DNA from: Bradyrhizobium ontarionense
Lineage (GTDB): Bacteria; Pseudomonadota; Alphaproteobacteria; Rhizobiales; Xanthobacteraceae
Length of the DNA: 64,000 nucleotides
Direction: 5' to 3'
NCBI RefSeq assembly: GCF_021088345.1
Contig: NZ_CP088156.1
Location: forward strand, 4,526,001 to 4,590,000
The notes under the pieces are model-generated. The model ran no database searches, was not told where the DNA came from, and was given only the letters and a program-made list of their open reading frames with translations. Each line of letters begins with the position of its first letter. Position 1 is the stretch's first letter. The position numbers and the translations under genes are program-made. Shown one piece after another: positions 17,562-26,673 of the stretch.

Positions 17562-18092
17562 ATGACGCCACGCCTGCACTACGGCACGCCTGCAAAGATC
17601 CTCCACTGGCTGGTGGTGACGCTGCTCGTCATCCAATATCCGATCGGCTGGCTGATGCCGGATCTCCACGCCAACACGCCGCCCGGCACGCCGATGATCC
17701 TGCACATCTCCTTCGGCCTGACCATCCTGGCGCTGATCCTCGTGCGCTTCGTCTGGCGGCTCACTCATCCAGTCGCGCCGGAAAGCTCGCTGCCCCCCTG
17801 GCAGCGGTTGAGCTCGGAAGCCGTGCATTGGATCCTCTATGTGATGGTGCTGGCGACCACCCTCACCGGCTGGCTGTTCGCGTCCTTCCGCGGCTGGAGC
17901 GTCTCGTTCTTCTACCTCTTTCCCCTCCCGATGCTGGCCGCGCGCAACCCGGCCGGCAACAGCGCCATCGATGGGCTGCATCAGGCCGCCGAATGGCTGC
18001 TGCTGATCCTGATCATCGTTCATGTCGGCGCTGCGCTCGCGCACATCTTCATCTATCGCGACCGCATCATGCGGCGCATGCTGCCGGGATAG
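17562..18092 (+). CDS. Cytochrome b561
   Basis: A 176-aa four-helix inner-membrane di-heme protein. Starts MTPRLHYGTPAKILHWLVV with a conserved His in HW. Further conserved His occur in LHISFGLT, LSSEAVHWILYV and GLHQAAEWLLLILIIVHVGAALAH, as in the bacterial b561 family that passes electrons from quinol or superoxide. The start ATG at 17562 has a GAGG site; the upstream in-frame extension lacks similarity. It follows mbfA on the same strand, so an iron or redox link is possible. Confidence 0.92.
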   Translation: MTPRLHYGTPAKILHWLVVTLLVIQYPIGWLMPDLHANTPPGTPMILHISFGLTILALILVRFVWRLTHPVAPESSLPPWQRLSSEAVHWILYVMVLATTLTGWLFASFRGWSVSFFYLFPLPMLAARNPAGNSAIDGLHQAAEWLLLILIIVHVGAALAHIFIYRDRIMRRMLPG

Positions 18093-18176
18093 TCTCTGGC
18101 GGGCAATTTCGGTCAAGCCTCCGCCATCGGCCACGGCTAGACTTTCCCTTGTCACGAGACTTGGGGAGTTGGAACC

Positions 18177-19646
18177 TTGGCCGCATCGCAATGGACGTTC
18201 GCCACCGCCGTCGACACGGCGAAGGCTTTGGCCGATCGCACGATCTCGTCGGTCGAACTGACCCGGCACGCCATCGACCGCATCGAACGGCATGATGGCA
18301 GGATCAACGCGGTCTGCGTGCGCGATTTCGACCGCGCGCTTGCAGCCGCGCGCGCCGCGGACGCGGCGCTGGCGCGTGGCGAGCGCCGGCCGCTGCTTGG
18401 ACTGCCGCTGACGTTCAAGGAGTCCTACAACGTCGCGGGCCTGCCGACGACCTGGGGCAATCCGCAACACAAGGACTTCATCGCCACAGAGGATGCGCTC
18501 GCCGTCATCCGCGTCAAGGACGCCGGCGGCATCGTGCTGGGCAAGACCAACGTGCCGCTCGGGCTCGGCGACTGGCAGAGCTACAACGACATCTACGGCA
18601 TCACCAACAACCCTTTCGACCTCGGCCGCACGCCCGGCGGCTCGTCCGGCGGATCGGCGGCGGCGCTCGCCGCCGGCTTCGGATCGCTGTCGCTCGGCTC
18701 CGACATCGGCGGCTCCCTGCGCGTGCCGGCGTTCCACTGCGGCGTCTTCGCCCACAAGCCGACCTATGGCGTGGTCGCCTCGCGCGGCCACACGCCACCC
18801 CCATTCCAGCCGCTGCCGAACGAGGCGGATCTCGCGGTGACCGGCCCGATGGCGCGCTCGGCCGCCGATCTCGCGCTGCTGCTCGATGTGATCGCAGGGC
18901 CCGACCCGTTGGAGGCCGGCAAAGCCTATCGCCTCGATCTGCCTCTGCCACGGCATCACCGCCTGCAGGATTTTCGCGTGCTGGTGATCGCGAGCGATCC
19001 GCTGCTGCCGACGGATGCCGCCGTGCGCGGCGCGATCGAGCGGCTCGCCGCCGAGCTCGCCGGAGCCCGTGTCAGCGTCACCAGAGAGAGCCCGCTGCTG
19101 CCGGACTTCGCCGCGTCGAGCCGGCTCTACTTCCGCATGCTGCACGCATTCCTCGGCGCCACCATGCCGCCGGAGATCTATGCCGGAGCCAGCCAGGCGG
19201 CTGTGGGCCTCCCTGCGGATGCGACGAGCCTCGCGGCCGAACGGCTGCGCGGCCTCGTGCTCAGCCATCGCGACTGGATTCAGGCCAACGCCGCCCGTGC
19301 CCGGCTGCGCGCGCAGTGGAGCCTCCTGTTCGAGAGCTTCGATGCCGTGGTCTGCCCGATCATGCCGACGCCCGCCTATCCACACGATCATTCGCCTGAT
19401 ATGGGGCAGCGCCGCATCACGATCGACGGCGTCGATCATGCCTATGGCGACCAGTTCGTCTGGCCCGGCATCGCCACCTTGCCCGGCCTGCCGGCCACCG
19501 CGATCCCGCTCGGGCTTGTGAACGGCCTTCCGGTCGGCGTGCAGATCATCGGCCCGTTCCTCGAGGACCGCACGCCGCTCAAATTCGCCGAACTGATCGA
19601 GCGCGAATTCGGCGGCTTCGTGCCGCCGCCGCTGTTTGCGGATTAG
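18177..19646 (+). CDS. Amidase (amidase signature family), TTG start
   Basis: A 489-aa amidase signature enzyme hydrolysing amide bonds. The Ser-cisSer-Lys triad is visible: Lys81 in TFKESYN, Ser156 in GGSSGGSAAA, and nucleophile Ser180 in SDIGGSLRVPA. The start is a TTG at 18177, supported by GGGGAG nine bases upstream and by the fact that family similarity begins at once (MAASQWTFATAVD...). A short gap separates it from cytochrome b561. There is no membrane segment or signal peptide. The substrate is unknown. Confidence 0.9.
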   Translation: MAASQWTFATAVDTAKALADRTISSVELTRHAIDRIERHDGRINAVCVRDFDRALAAARAADAALARGERRPLLGLPLTFKESYNVAGLPTTWGNPQHKDFIATEDALAVIRVKDAGGIVLGKTNVPLGLGDWQSYNDIYGITNNPFDLGRTPGGSSGGSAAALAAGFGSLSLGSDIGGSLRVPAFHCGVFAHKPTYGVVASRGHTPPPFQPLPNEADLAVTGPMARSAADLALLLDVIAGPDPLEAGKAYRLDLPLPRHHRLQDFRVLVIASDPLLPTDAAVRGAIERLAAELAGARVSVTRESPLLPDFAASSRLYFRMLHAFLGATMPPEIYAGASQAAVGLPADATSLAAERLRGLVLSHRDWIQANAARARLRAQWSLLFESFDAVVCPIMPTPAYPHDHSPDMGQRRITIDGVDHAYGDQFVWPGIATLPGLPATAIPLGLVNGLPVGVQIIGPFLEDRTPLKFAELIEREFGGFVPPPLFAD

Positions 19647-19724
19647 TCGGCCCTTGTGGCGCGCCGCGCGGCGCCCGCGTGGCTGCAATAACGTTGACAG
19701 CCGGGGCCTCAACGCTCTTCCCGC

Positions 19725-19834
19725 CGTCATTGCGAGCCGCCCCTGCGCCGTAGCAATCCAGACGGCGTCGGCGGAGGCAGACTCGATTGCTTCCGCCGAC
19801 GTCTCCGGCTACGGCGGACACCTCGCTTCGCTCG
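19725..19834. repeat. REP-like palindrome, family A, degenerate copy
   Basis: Begins CGTCATTGCGAGCCG and contains GTAGCAATCCAGA with a partly matching GATTGCTTCC on the other side. The outer right arm is eroded. Confidence 0.6.
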
Positions 19835-19918
19835 CACCGACGATGTGGAGGCAGTCGCGTCCACCTCATGACCAATCACGTTTGAAACAGCTGGGCATGC
19901 ATCCGCAGTCCCGCGGCG

Positions 19919-20345
19919 CGTGACGCCCGGGTGATGCGCTCCGCATGTCCCTCGAACAATGTGAGGGCGCAGGGAAGGCCGGGTGCCGACTGGCACCCGT
20001 GGCCCCCGTGCGAAAAGAAAGCACGGGGAAGGAACCACAGGTTCAGCCGGAGCGACCCGGCCTTCCCTGCGCGATGGGCTTCACCCTTATAGACAGTCTC
20101 CCTGGTGCGCCGGGCTTGTTGGCCACCATGATCCGCGCGACGCCTCGAGCGCCGTCGTGAACGTGACACCAGCATCGGGGTGTCAGGACGCTGCCACTTC
20201 AGGTCCGTGCCGCCTGCGCTCGTCAGGCGCATCCGGTCGCGGCCACCGCAGCCCACCTCGCGTATCGTGACGACGCGTACGCCCCTCAGCAGGAGGCGGG
20301 CTGGCGATACAAAATCATTATTTCTGAAAAACAGCAATAAGAATA
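19919..20345. repeat. Structured dispersed repeat, copy 1 (candidate RNA element)
   Basis: About 430 bases matching the element at 62388-62835. Stems: CCCTC/GAGGG (19949-19953/19963-19967); an 18-base perfect stem 19967-19984/20055-20072; TGCC-GACT-GGCA (19984-19995); CCCCGTGC/GCACGGGG (20004-20028) with an A-rich loop; GACACC/GGTGTC (20165-20184). Several stems differ from the other copy by paired changes while loops are kept. The single-stranded ACCACAGGTTCAGCCGGA is identical in both copies. Confidence 0.75.
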
Positions 20346-20516
20346 TTTTGCGCCGTAGGACTGGACAGGACAAATCAGCCTGATCGCACTGGCGAATTTC
20401 ACCGATTGCCGCAGCCGCCGACCGAACCTTTCGAGGTGCTGCGAAGCTCGCGAAGCTGCTTACGATTGCCCGTCGGGCGACTCGATTGCCGGGCACGCCA
20501 CGTCCCCGCACTCCAC

Positions 20517-20594
20517 CGTCGTTGCGAGGCGCCCTTGCGCCGACGTGTCCGCCGAAGCTCGAAAGGCGTAGGCGTCGCTTCGCTCGCAATGACG
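20517..20594. repeat. REP-like palindrome, family A, degenerate copy
   Basis: CGTCGTTGCGAGGCG at the left and CGCTTCGCTCGCAATGACG at the right form imperfect outer arms. Part of the gene-free repeat cluster 19647-20775. Confidence 0.65.
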
Positions 20595-20626
20595 CGTTGA
20601 GGCACCGCTGCGTCGCCGCCCACCAT

Positions 20627-20742
20627 CGTCGTCCCGGCGAACGCCGGGACCCATACCGCGGAGTCTATCGGGGAAGCACAACTATCAATCATCGTCTCAT
20701 TGCGGCCGGTGGCTATGGGTCCCGGCGTTCGCCGGGACGACA
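20627..20742. repeat. Palindromic repeat, family B
   Basis: CGTCGTCCCGGCGAACGCCGGGACCCATA-type left arm and a matching right arm ending GCCGGGACGAC. Each arm is itself a short hairpin. Confidence 0.85.
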
Positions 20743-20775
20743 GCGGTGTATGGCGCGCAAGATCGTGCACGCCCC

Positions 20776-21864
20776 TCACGTATCGAACACGATCACGCTG
20801 CGCAGCGTCTTGCCGGCCTTCATGTTGGCAAAGCCCTCGTTGACCTCGGACAGCTTCAGCTTGGCCGAGATCCAGTCCTCCAGGTGCAGCTTGCCGCGCA
20901 GGTAGAACTCGACGAGGCGGGGCATGTCGACGCGGAAATGATTGGAGCCCATCGACGAGCCCTGGATGCGGCGCTCGCGCAGGAAGTCGAAGCCGTGCAG
21001 CTCGATCTTCTGGCCGAACGGGATCATGCCGACGATGGTCGCAGTGCCGCCCGGCGCCAGCATCGCAAAGGCCTGCTCTGCGGTCTCCTTGCGCCCGAGC
21101 ACCTCGAAGGCGTGATGCACGCCGCCCTTGGTCAGCTCGCGCACCTGGGCCACGACGTCGCCCTCGGTCGGATTGATGATGTCGGTCGCGCCGAGTTTCG
21201 TCGCGAGTTGCAGCTTGGCCGGGTTGGTGTCGATGGCGATGATGCGGCCCGCACCCGCGATCTCGGCGCCGTTGATCGCGGCCATGCCGACGCCACCGCA
21301 GCCGATCACGGCGACGGTCTCACCGGCCGTGACCCGCGCCGTGTTCACGACGGCCCCATAGCCGGTGATGACGCCGCAGCCGATCAGCGCGGCGAGATCG
21401 AGCGGCATGTCCTGGCGGATCTTCACGATCGCGTTCTCGTGCACCAGCATCTGCTCGGCAAAGGACAACAGATTGAGGAACTGATGCAGCTTCTCTGGCC
21501 GCCCCCATGACAGCCGGTTGGAGGCGCCGGGCGGCATCTTCACGGTGGTGTCGGTGCACAGCACCGGTCGTCCCGTGGTGCAATTGTCGCAGGTGCCGCA
21601 GAACACTGACAAACACGTGACGACGTGATCGCCTGGCTTCACATAGGTGACGTCGGAACCGACCTGCTCGACGATTCCGGCGGACTCATGGCCGAGCACG
21701 GCGGGCAGCGGATGCGGATAGAGGCCTTCGATGAAGTGCAGATCGGAATGGCAGAGACCGGCGACCGCGGTGCGGATCAGCACCTCGCGCGGGCCCGGCT
21801 TCGGCACGCTGACGTCCTCGATGATGAGCGGCTTGTTGACCTCCATCAGCACGGCGGCTTTCAT
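20776..21864 (-). CDS. Zn-dependent alcohol dehydrogenase (MDR family)
   Basis: A 362-aa medium-chain alcohol dehydrogenase. Catalytic zinc ligands are Cys38, His59/Glu60 (LGHES). The structural-zinc lobe has Cys89, Cys92, Cys95 and Cys103. The NAD motif VAVIGCGGVGMAA follows near 185-197. Overall it is of the class III/aryl-alcohol type, acting on alcohols or aldehyde adducts in the cytoplasm. The ATG at 21864 has a GGGAG site 7 bases upstream. It lies downstream of an AidB-like gene, separated by a long hairpin. Confidence 0.9.
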   Translation of the reverse strand: MKAAVLMEVNKPLIIEDVSVPKPGPREVLIRTAVAGLCHSDLHFIEGLYPHPLPAVLGHESAGIVEQVGSDVTYVKPGDHVVTCLSVFCGTCDNCTTGRPVLCTDTTVKMPPGASNRLSWGRPEKLHQFLNLLSFAEQMLVHENAIVKIRQDMPLDLAALIGCGVITGYGAVVNTARVTAGETVAVIGCGGVGMAAINGAEIAGAGRIIAIDTNPAKLQLATKLGATDIINPTEGDVVAQVRELTKGGVHHAFEVLGRKETAEQAFAMLAPGGTATIVGMIPFGQKIELHGFDFLRERRIQGSSMGSNHFRVDMPRLVEFYLRGKLHLEDWISAKLKLSEVNEGFANMKAGKTLRSVIVFDT

Positions 21865-21917
21865 TCGCGTTCTCCCTTATGTTGTTTGTTGTAACTTGGA
21901 TTGTGGCGACGAACTCG

Positions 21918-21977
21918 GTGCCCCCTCTCCCTCGCGGCAATCGCGAAGCGATTGCCTGAGTGGGAGAGGGGGCACCG
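21918..21977. repeat. Long perfect hairpin between AidB-like and alcohol dehydrogenase genes
   Basis: GGTGCCCCCTCTCCC (21918-21932) pairs perfectly with GGGAGAGGGGGCACC (21963-21977). An inner CAATCGC-GAA-GCGATTG hairpin is nested inside. It could act as a transcript-processing or attenuation structure. There is no T-run on either side. Confidence 0.7.
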
Positions 21978-22052
21978 ACGCCGTGGAGACAGCTCGCAAT
22001 CACCGCGCATCGGACGACATCAGATGTCGTTCGTCGCAATTTGACTGCAAGC

Positions 22053-23834
22053 CTACGCCGCTGACAGCAGTTCGCCAACCTCGTCCATGCTGGCAGAGCG
22101 CTCGCCGAGCAGCAGCGTCGTAATCGCATCATCCGTCTTATTTTCGACGAGCCGGAACGGATCGGACGGCGTCAGCCGATGTGCGACCACGAGCTTTGCG
22201 AGCAGCAGCCGGCGCGCGTCGCCGCGCATGTCTTGGATCCGCGCGCTCTCCCACGTCAGCGAGACGGCGCTGGCGACATGGTACAGCAGGCTGGTCGCGC
22301 GGCGCGCCTCGGCCTCGTTGTCGGCGTGCCCGGCGACTTCCCGCGCAAAGCCGACGGCGCGATCGACCAGCCGACGCAGCTGATCACGCCACGCCTGCGG
22401 CACATCGGCGCTGTCATCGAGCCGCGCATGCAGATCGGCTAATAGTGCGGACTCCGCGCCGTGACGGCCGACCGCGCGCTTGAGCGCATCGAGCGCGACG
22501 ATGTTGCCGGTGCCCTCCCAGATCGAGCCGAGATGGGCGTCGCGCAGCAGGCGCGCGGTCGCGAACTCCTCGACATAGCCGATGCCGCCGCGCATCTCCA
22601 AGGCATCGCCGCAGACCTTGCGGGCGTCGCGCGTGGCACGGAACTTCAAGGTCGGCGTCAGGATGCGCAACAGCGCCGCCGCCTCCTGGCTGCCGCCTTC
22701 CGCGCGGTCGAGCGCATCTGCCGTGACGAAGCTCATCGACAGCGCTTGTTCAGTCGGCAACAGGATCTTCATCAGCTGGCGGCGCCCGAGCGGCAGATCG
22801 ACGATGCGTTTGCCGAACACGACGCGATTGGTCGCGACCGTGATCGCATCGTGCCAGGCACGCCGCATCAGCGCGGTCGACTTGACGCCGTTGGAGAGCC
22901 GCGACGAATTTACCATCTCGGCCATCTGCACGAAGCCGCGATCGAGCCGGCCGACCGCATAGGCGATCGCGCCTTCGAGCTTGATCTCGCCCGAGGCCAT
23001 CGAGCGGGTGCCGAGCTTGTCCTTCAGGCGCACGATCCGATAGTGGTTCTGAGTTCCGTCGTCGAGGAAACGCGGCATCAGGAACAGGCCGACGCCGCGC
23101 GTGCCGCTTTCGGCGCCTTCAGGCCGCGCCAGCAGCATCACCACCTTGGCGTCGGCGTTGGAGCAGAACCACTTCTCGCCATGCAGGCGCCAGCGGTCGC
23201 CCTCCTGCACCGCCACCGTCGTCAAGGTGCCGACGTCGGAGCCGCCTTCCTTCTCGGTCATGAACTGACCACCCTGGGTCAGCTTTGCCATGTCGGTCTG
23301 GGTCAGGCCGTCGAGATAGCGGGCCTTGAGTGCGTCGCTGCCGAAGCGCGCCAATAGCTTGGCGCAGCCGTCGGTGACGTTGATTGGACAGCCCAAGCCG
23401 AACTCCGCCTGATTGAACAGGAAGGTGAAGGCGTGCTTGGCCGCGACAGGATATTTGTCGGGCCAGCCGAGGATGCCTTTGCGGATCGACATCGCATGGA
23501 TGCCGAACTCACCGAAGGCGGCACGTTCCAGCTCGCGATAGGCCGGATGATATTCGATCCATTGCACGTCGCGGCCGAAGCGATCGCGCTGATGCAGCAC
23601 CGGTCCATGGCGGTCGGCGAGCCGGGCGCATTCGTCGAGATAGGAGCCGGCAAGCTCGCCGAGCCGGTCGAGATGCGGCGCGATATGGCGAAACAACGCG
23701 TCCGGCAGATGGATGCGCAGGAGGTCCGTCAACGCCGGATCGGCGCGATAGAAATTGAGTCCAGTGGTATCGGGCGCCAGCAGCGCCGGCCGGACACCTC
23801 CCGTCATCACGTCGCGCTTCAGGAGCGGATCCAT
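22053..23834 (-). CDS. Acyl-CoA dehydrogenase, AidB-like
   Basis: A 593-aa acyl-CoA dehydrogenase of the long AidB type, with a N-terminal extension and a C-terminal helical extension beyond the usual 380-residue core. MTEKEGGSDVGTLTT carries the AGSD-like flavin motif (about 200-214), WRLHGEKWFCSNADA follows, and EMRGGIGYVEEFATARLLRDAHLGSIWEGTGNIVALDAL is the AidB/ACAD C-terminal signature, with the Glu in WEGTGNI retained. AidB proteins bind DNA and respond to alkylation damage in E. coli; in alphaproteobacteria the role is less clear. It is divergent from the GST gene by 114 bases, so shared stress control is plausible. Confidence 0.9.
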   Translation of the reverse strand: MDPLLKRDVMTGGVRPALLAPDTTGLNFYRADPALTDLLRIHLPDALFRHIAPHLDRLGELAGSYLDECARLADRHGPVLHQRDRFGRDVQWIEYHPAYRELERAAFGEFGIHAMSIRKGILGWPDKYPVAAKHAFTFLFNQAEFGLGCPINVTDGCAKLLARFGSDALKARYLDGLTQTDMAKLTQGGQFMTEKEGGSDVGTLTTVAVQEGDRWRLHGEKWFCSNADAKVVMLLARPEGAESGTRGVGLFLMPRFLDDGTQNHYRIVRLKDKLGTRSMASGEIKLEGAIAYAVGRLDRGFVQMAEMVNSSRLSNGVKSTALMRRAWHDAITVATNRVVFGKRIVDLPLGRRQLMKILLPTEQALSMSFVTADALDRAEGGSQEAAALLRILTPTLKFRATRDARKVCGDALEMRGGIGYVEEFATARLLRDAHLGSIWEGTGNIVALDALKRAVGRHGAESALLADLHARLDDSADVPQAWRDQLRRLVDRAVGFAREVAGHADNEAEARRATSLLYHVASAVSLTWESARIQDMRGDARRLLLAKLVVAHRLTPSDPFRLVENKTDDAITTLLLGERSASMDEVGELLSAA

Positions 23835-23948
23835 TGTCTTTAAGCCCTCGTTCGTTTCCGCCTGTCAGTCTCTTCAGGGACTCTTCGACAGGTTGCACCT
23901 GATCGGATACACCACGCACCACGCTCGAACACGCGAGGGAGCAGATCC

Positions 23949-24995
23949 ATGGCCAATCAGCCGACGGAGGTTTATCGCATCTTCGGGGCGGAGATGTCGC
24001 CCTATTCGGTGAAGGTGCGCTCGTATCTGCGTTACAAGGGCCTTCCGCATCACTGGATATTGCGCAATGCGGAAAGCGAAGCGGAGTATGCACGCCACGC
24101 CAACCTCCCCATCATCCCGCTGGTGGTGACTCCCGACGACGCGCCATTGCAGGACTCGACGCCGATCATCGACGCCCTGGAGCACGAACATCCGCAGCCG
24201 TCGATCCATCCGGGCGACGTGCTGACGAGCTTCATCTCGGCCCTGATCGAGGAGTTCGGCGACGAGTGGGGCAACAAGTGGATGTTCCACTACCGCTGGG
24301 CCCGCGATCTCGATCAGCGCGCGTCGGCGGGACGCATCGCGCGCATCCGTGCACCGAAGGCGAGCGAGGCCGAGTTTGCCGCCGTCGTGGAGAAGGTGCG
24401 CGCCCGCATGGTCGAGCGGCTCTGGTACGTCGGATCGAACGAGACCAACGCGCCGCAGATCGAGGAGGGCTTCATCGAGATGCTCGGCCTGCTGGAGCGG
24501 CATCTCGCGACACGGCCCTATCTGTTCGGCGGACGGCCGGCCTATGGCGATTTCGGCCTGTGGGGCCAGTTCTACGAACTCTGGACCGACCCCACCGCGG
24601 GCGCCCTGATCGAGGGCAGCGCACCGCACGTTCTGGCCTGGATCCAGCGCATGCTATGGCCGCGCGTGGAAGGCGAGTTCGAGCTGTGGTCCGAGCTGTC
24701 GCTGACCCTGATGCCGATCCTGAGCCGTCAGGTCGGGGCGCTGTTCATGCCCTGGACGCTCGCCAACGAGAAGGCGCTGGCCGAGCATCGGGACACGTTC
24801 AGCGTCACGCTGGGCGACGCCGTCTGGACTCAGGAGCCACAGAAATATCACGCGAGGTCGCTGGCACTGCTGCGCGGCAAATACGCCTTCCTGCATGACC
24901 GAAGCCGGCTCGATCTGGTGCTGGATCAGATCGGCTGCCTCGCCGGGCTGCAGCCGCGACTCGAGGCATCGTCAAAAATCCGGGATGCACCATAG
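23949..24995 (+). CDS. Glutathione S-transferase family protein
   Basis: A 348-aa protein with an N-terminal thioredoxin-like GST domain (EVYRIFGAEMSPYSVKVRSYLRYKGLPHH; Ser/Tyr of SPYS in the place of the catalytic residue). A helical C-terminal domain ends in PAYGDFGLWGQFYEL (about 195-210). It is longer than typical GSTs (200-230 aa), with an additional C-terminal helical part of unknown role. GGGAG precedes the ATG. It is divergent from the AidB-like gene, so both may respond to electrophile stress (inference). Confidence 0.85.
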   Translation: MANQPTEVYRIFGAEMSPYSVKVRSYLRYKGLPHHWILRNAESEAEYARHANLPIIPLVVTPDDAPLQDSTPIIDALEHEHPQPSIHPGDVLTSFISALIEEFGDEWGNKWMFHYRWARDLDQRASAGRIARIRAPKASEAEFAAVVEKVRARMVERLWYVGSNETNAPQIEEGFIEMLGLLERHLATRPYLFGGRPAYGDFGLWGQFYELWTDPTAGALIEGSAPHVLAWIQRMLWPRVEGEFELWSELSLTLMPILSRQVGALFMPWTLANEKALAEHRDTFSVTLGDAVWTQEPQKYHARSLALLRGKYAFLHDRSRLDLVLDQIGCLAGLQPRLEASSKIRDAP

Positions 24996-25052
24996 GAAGT
25001 TGGTCTCGGCTGCATTAGCTTGAGCCTGCGGACGCTTTGCAAGGACAAGCTC

Positions 25053-25754
25053 ATGGACATCCCTGCCTACAAGATCGCCCTGATCGTCGGCGCCGGCGAA
25101 GGCGTCTCCGCCTCGCTGACGCGGCTGTTCGCCCGCGAGAAGATTCGCGTGGCGCTGGCCGCGCGCAAGGTCGAGAAGCTCGGCGCGCTCTGCAACGAGA
25201 CCGGCGCGCGCGCCTACCCCTGCGACGCCACCGATCCGGAAGAGGTCGAGCGGCTGTTCGGCCTGGTCGAGCGCGAGATCGGCACGCCCGATCTCGTGGT
25301 CTACAATGCCAGCGCGCGGGCGCGCGGGCCGCTGGTCGATCTCGTGCCGGCCGACGTGCAGCAGTCGATCGCGGTCAGTGCGTTCGGCGGCTTCCTGGTG
25401 GCGCAGCAGGCGGCGCAGCGCATGCTGCCGAACAGGAACGGCGCCATCCTGTTCACCGGCGCGTCGGCCAGCGTGAAGGGTTATGCGCAGTCGGCGCCGT
25501 TCGCGATGGGCAAGTTCGCGCTGCGCGGCCTCGCCCAGAGCATGGCGCGCGAGCTGTCGCCGCAGGGTATTCATGTCGCGCATTTCGTCATTGATGGAGC
25601 TATCCGCAGCGCCGCCCGCCAGGAGCCGGCCGACCGTCCGGGTTCGATGCTCGATCCCGACGCGATCGCCGCCAGCTATTGGAGCGTGCTGCAGCAACCG
25701 CGCAGCGCCTGGAGCTGGGAAGTCGAGCTGCGGCCGTGGGTCGAAACGTTCTGA
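25053..25754 (+). CDS. SDR family protein lacking the catalytic tyrosine
   Basis: A 233-aa short-chain dehydrogenase fold protein. The nucleotide motif GAGEGVSASL follows IALIV, and YNASARA replaces the usual NNAG. A Ser-rich loop TGASASV is present. The usual YxxxK catalytic motif reads FAMGK, so Phe stands where the catalytic Tyr should be, while Lys is kept. Normal SDR catalysis is therefore doubtful, and a binding or altered role is possible. The ATG at 25053 is preferred since MDIPAYKIALIVGAG begins the fold. It follows the GST gene on the same strand. Confidence 0.85.
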   Translation: MDIPAYKIALIVGAGEGVSASLTRLFAREKIRVALAARKVEKLGALCNETGARAYPCDATDPEEVERLFGLVEREIGTPDLVVYNASARARGPLVDLVPADVQQSIAVSAFGGFLVAQQAAQRMLPNRNGAILFTGASASVKGYAQSAPFAMGKFALRGLAQSMARELSPQGIHVAHFVIDGAIRSAARQEPADRPGSMLDPDAIAASYWSVLQQPRSAWSWEVELRPWVETF

Positions 25755-25780
25755 GCGCCGCGTAGCATCAATTCGATTTT

Positions 25781-25855
25781 CGTCATTGCGAGCGAAGCGA
25801 AGCAATCCAGAGTCCTTGCTCGGCCCTGGATTGCTTCGCTTCGCTCGCAATGACG
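25781..25855. repeat. REP-like palindrome, family A
   Basis: Nearly perfect: CGTCATTGCGAGCGAAGCG pairs with CGCTTCGCTCGCAATGACG and AAGCAATCCAG with CTGGATTGCTT. Lies 26 bases after the SDR stop codon. Confidence 0.9.
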
Positions 25856-25882
25856 CGGAAACATGCCCGCTCCGCAACGGCT

Positions 25883-25985
25883 GTCATCGCCCGGCTTGAC
25901 CGGGCGATCCAGTATCCGCAGCTGGCAGCGCACGACACCGAGAGGCCGCGGCGTACTGGATGCCCCGCATGCGCGGGGCATGACG
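25883..25985. repeat. Palindromic repeat, family B
   Basis: GTCATCGCCCGGCTTGACCGGGCGAT arm with CCAGTA/TACTGGAT inner arms and GCCCCGCATGCGCGGGGCATGAC on the right. Follows the family A palindrome directly and ends 10 bases before the GNAT stop codon. Confidence 0.8.
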
Positions 25986-25994
25986 GCCGTCATC

Positions 25995-26609
25995 TCATGC
26001 ATGGTCCGCGATGCGCGGCTGACAATCGATCAGTTGCAGGCCAGCGCCTGGCGATTGCGCGACCGGGCCGGTCAGCGCCTTCTCGAACCGCACCAGCGTC
26101 CAATCGTCGGCATGCGGCTGCAGGGTGAAGCCTGCCTTGCGCGCCAGGGCAATCATCACGTCGTTGGAGCGCAGAGTATCGCCGACGAGAGTGGCGCCGC
26201 CGAGCGCGAGCGCGCGGCATTCGAGATTGTGCAGCAAGGCCGGCCCGATGCCATGGCCGTGCCAGCGGTCCTGCACCGAGAGCCCGAACTCCACGCGCCC
26301 GCTGTCCCGATCGAGCGCGTAGCGCGCTTCGGCCACGATGATCTCGCCGCCGTCGCCCGCCATGGTCGCGATCAGGCTGAAGCGGTCGTTGCGGCCGAGC
26401 GCGACGAAATCCTCGAGCACGGATCTGGGCAGCTCGCTCAGCGCACCGAGAAAACGCTTGGTGCGCGAGCGGGAGCTGAGCCCGCGCACATACGCCTGCA
26501 GCGCCTCCGCATCCGCCGGGGTGAGGAAGCGCAGCCTCAGCTCGTCGCCGCGCCGGGTGTGAATGATATCAGACGTGACAACGAGGTCGGCGACACCGGG
26601 CGTCGGCAT
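25995..26609 (-). CDS. GNAT family N-acetyltransferase
   Basis: A 204-aa acetyltransferase of the GNAT fold. RFLTPADAEALQAYVRGLS is the typical start of the domain. Acetyl-CoA pyrophosphate loop region is VQDRWHGHGIGPALLHNLECRA (Q/RxxGxG/A-like). The ATG at 26609 is chosen over a TTG at 26624 because GGAG lies 6 bases upstream of it. The substrate is unknown. The resemblance to the acetyltransferase part of CoA-ligase-linked GNATs (R-x-R-F-L-T-P) is only general. Confidence 0.85.
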   Translation of the reverse strand: MPTPGVADLVVTSDIIHTRRGDELRLRFLTPADAEALQAYVRGLSSRSRTKRFLGALSELPRSVLEDFVALGRNDRFSLIATMAGDGGEIIVAEARYALDRDSGRVEFGLSVQDRWHGHGIGPALLHNLECRALALGGATLVGDTLRSNDVMIALARKAGFTLQPHADDWTLVRFEKALTGPVAQSPGAGLQLIDCQPRIADHA

Positions 26610-26673
26610 GACGTGCTCCAACAAAGGGGTGCGCTGGCGCCCTCCGAGGAGCGGCGCCGGCGCGGCGGCTCAA

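Noticed and set aside
16326..19730. 1134-codon minus-strand open frame
   Set aside because: Antisense to mbfA, cytochrome b561 and the amidase, all well supported by motifs; the frame itself has no recognisable fold.
19876..20589. 237-codon minus-strand frame across the repeat cluster
   Set aside because: Reads through the structured repeat; the same kind of Arg-rich translation appears for the copy at 62.4 kb, so it is repeat sequence rather than a protein family.
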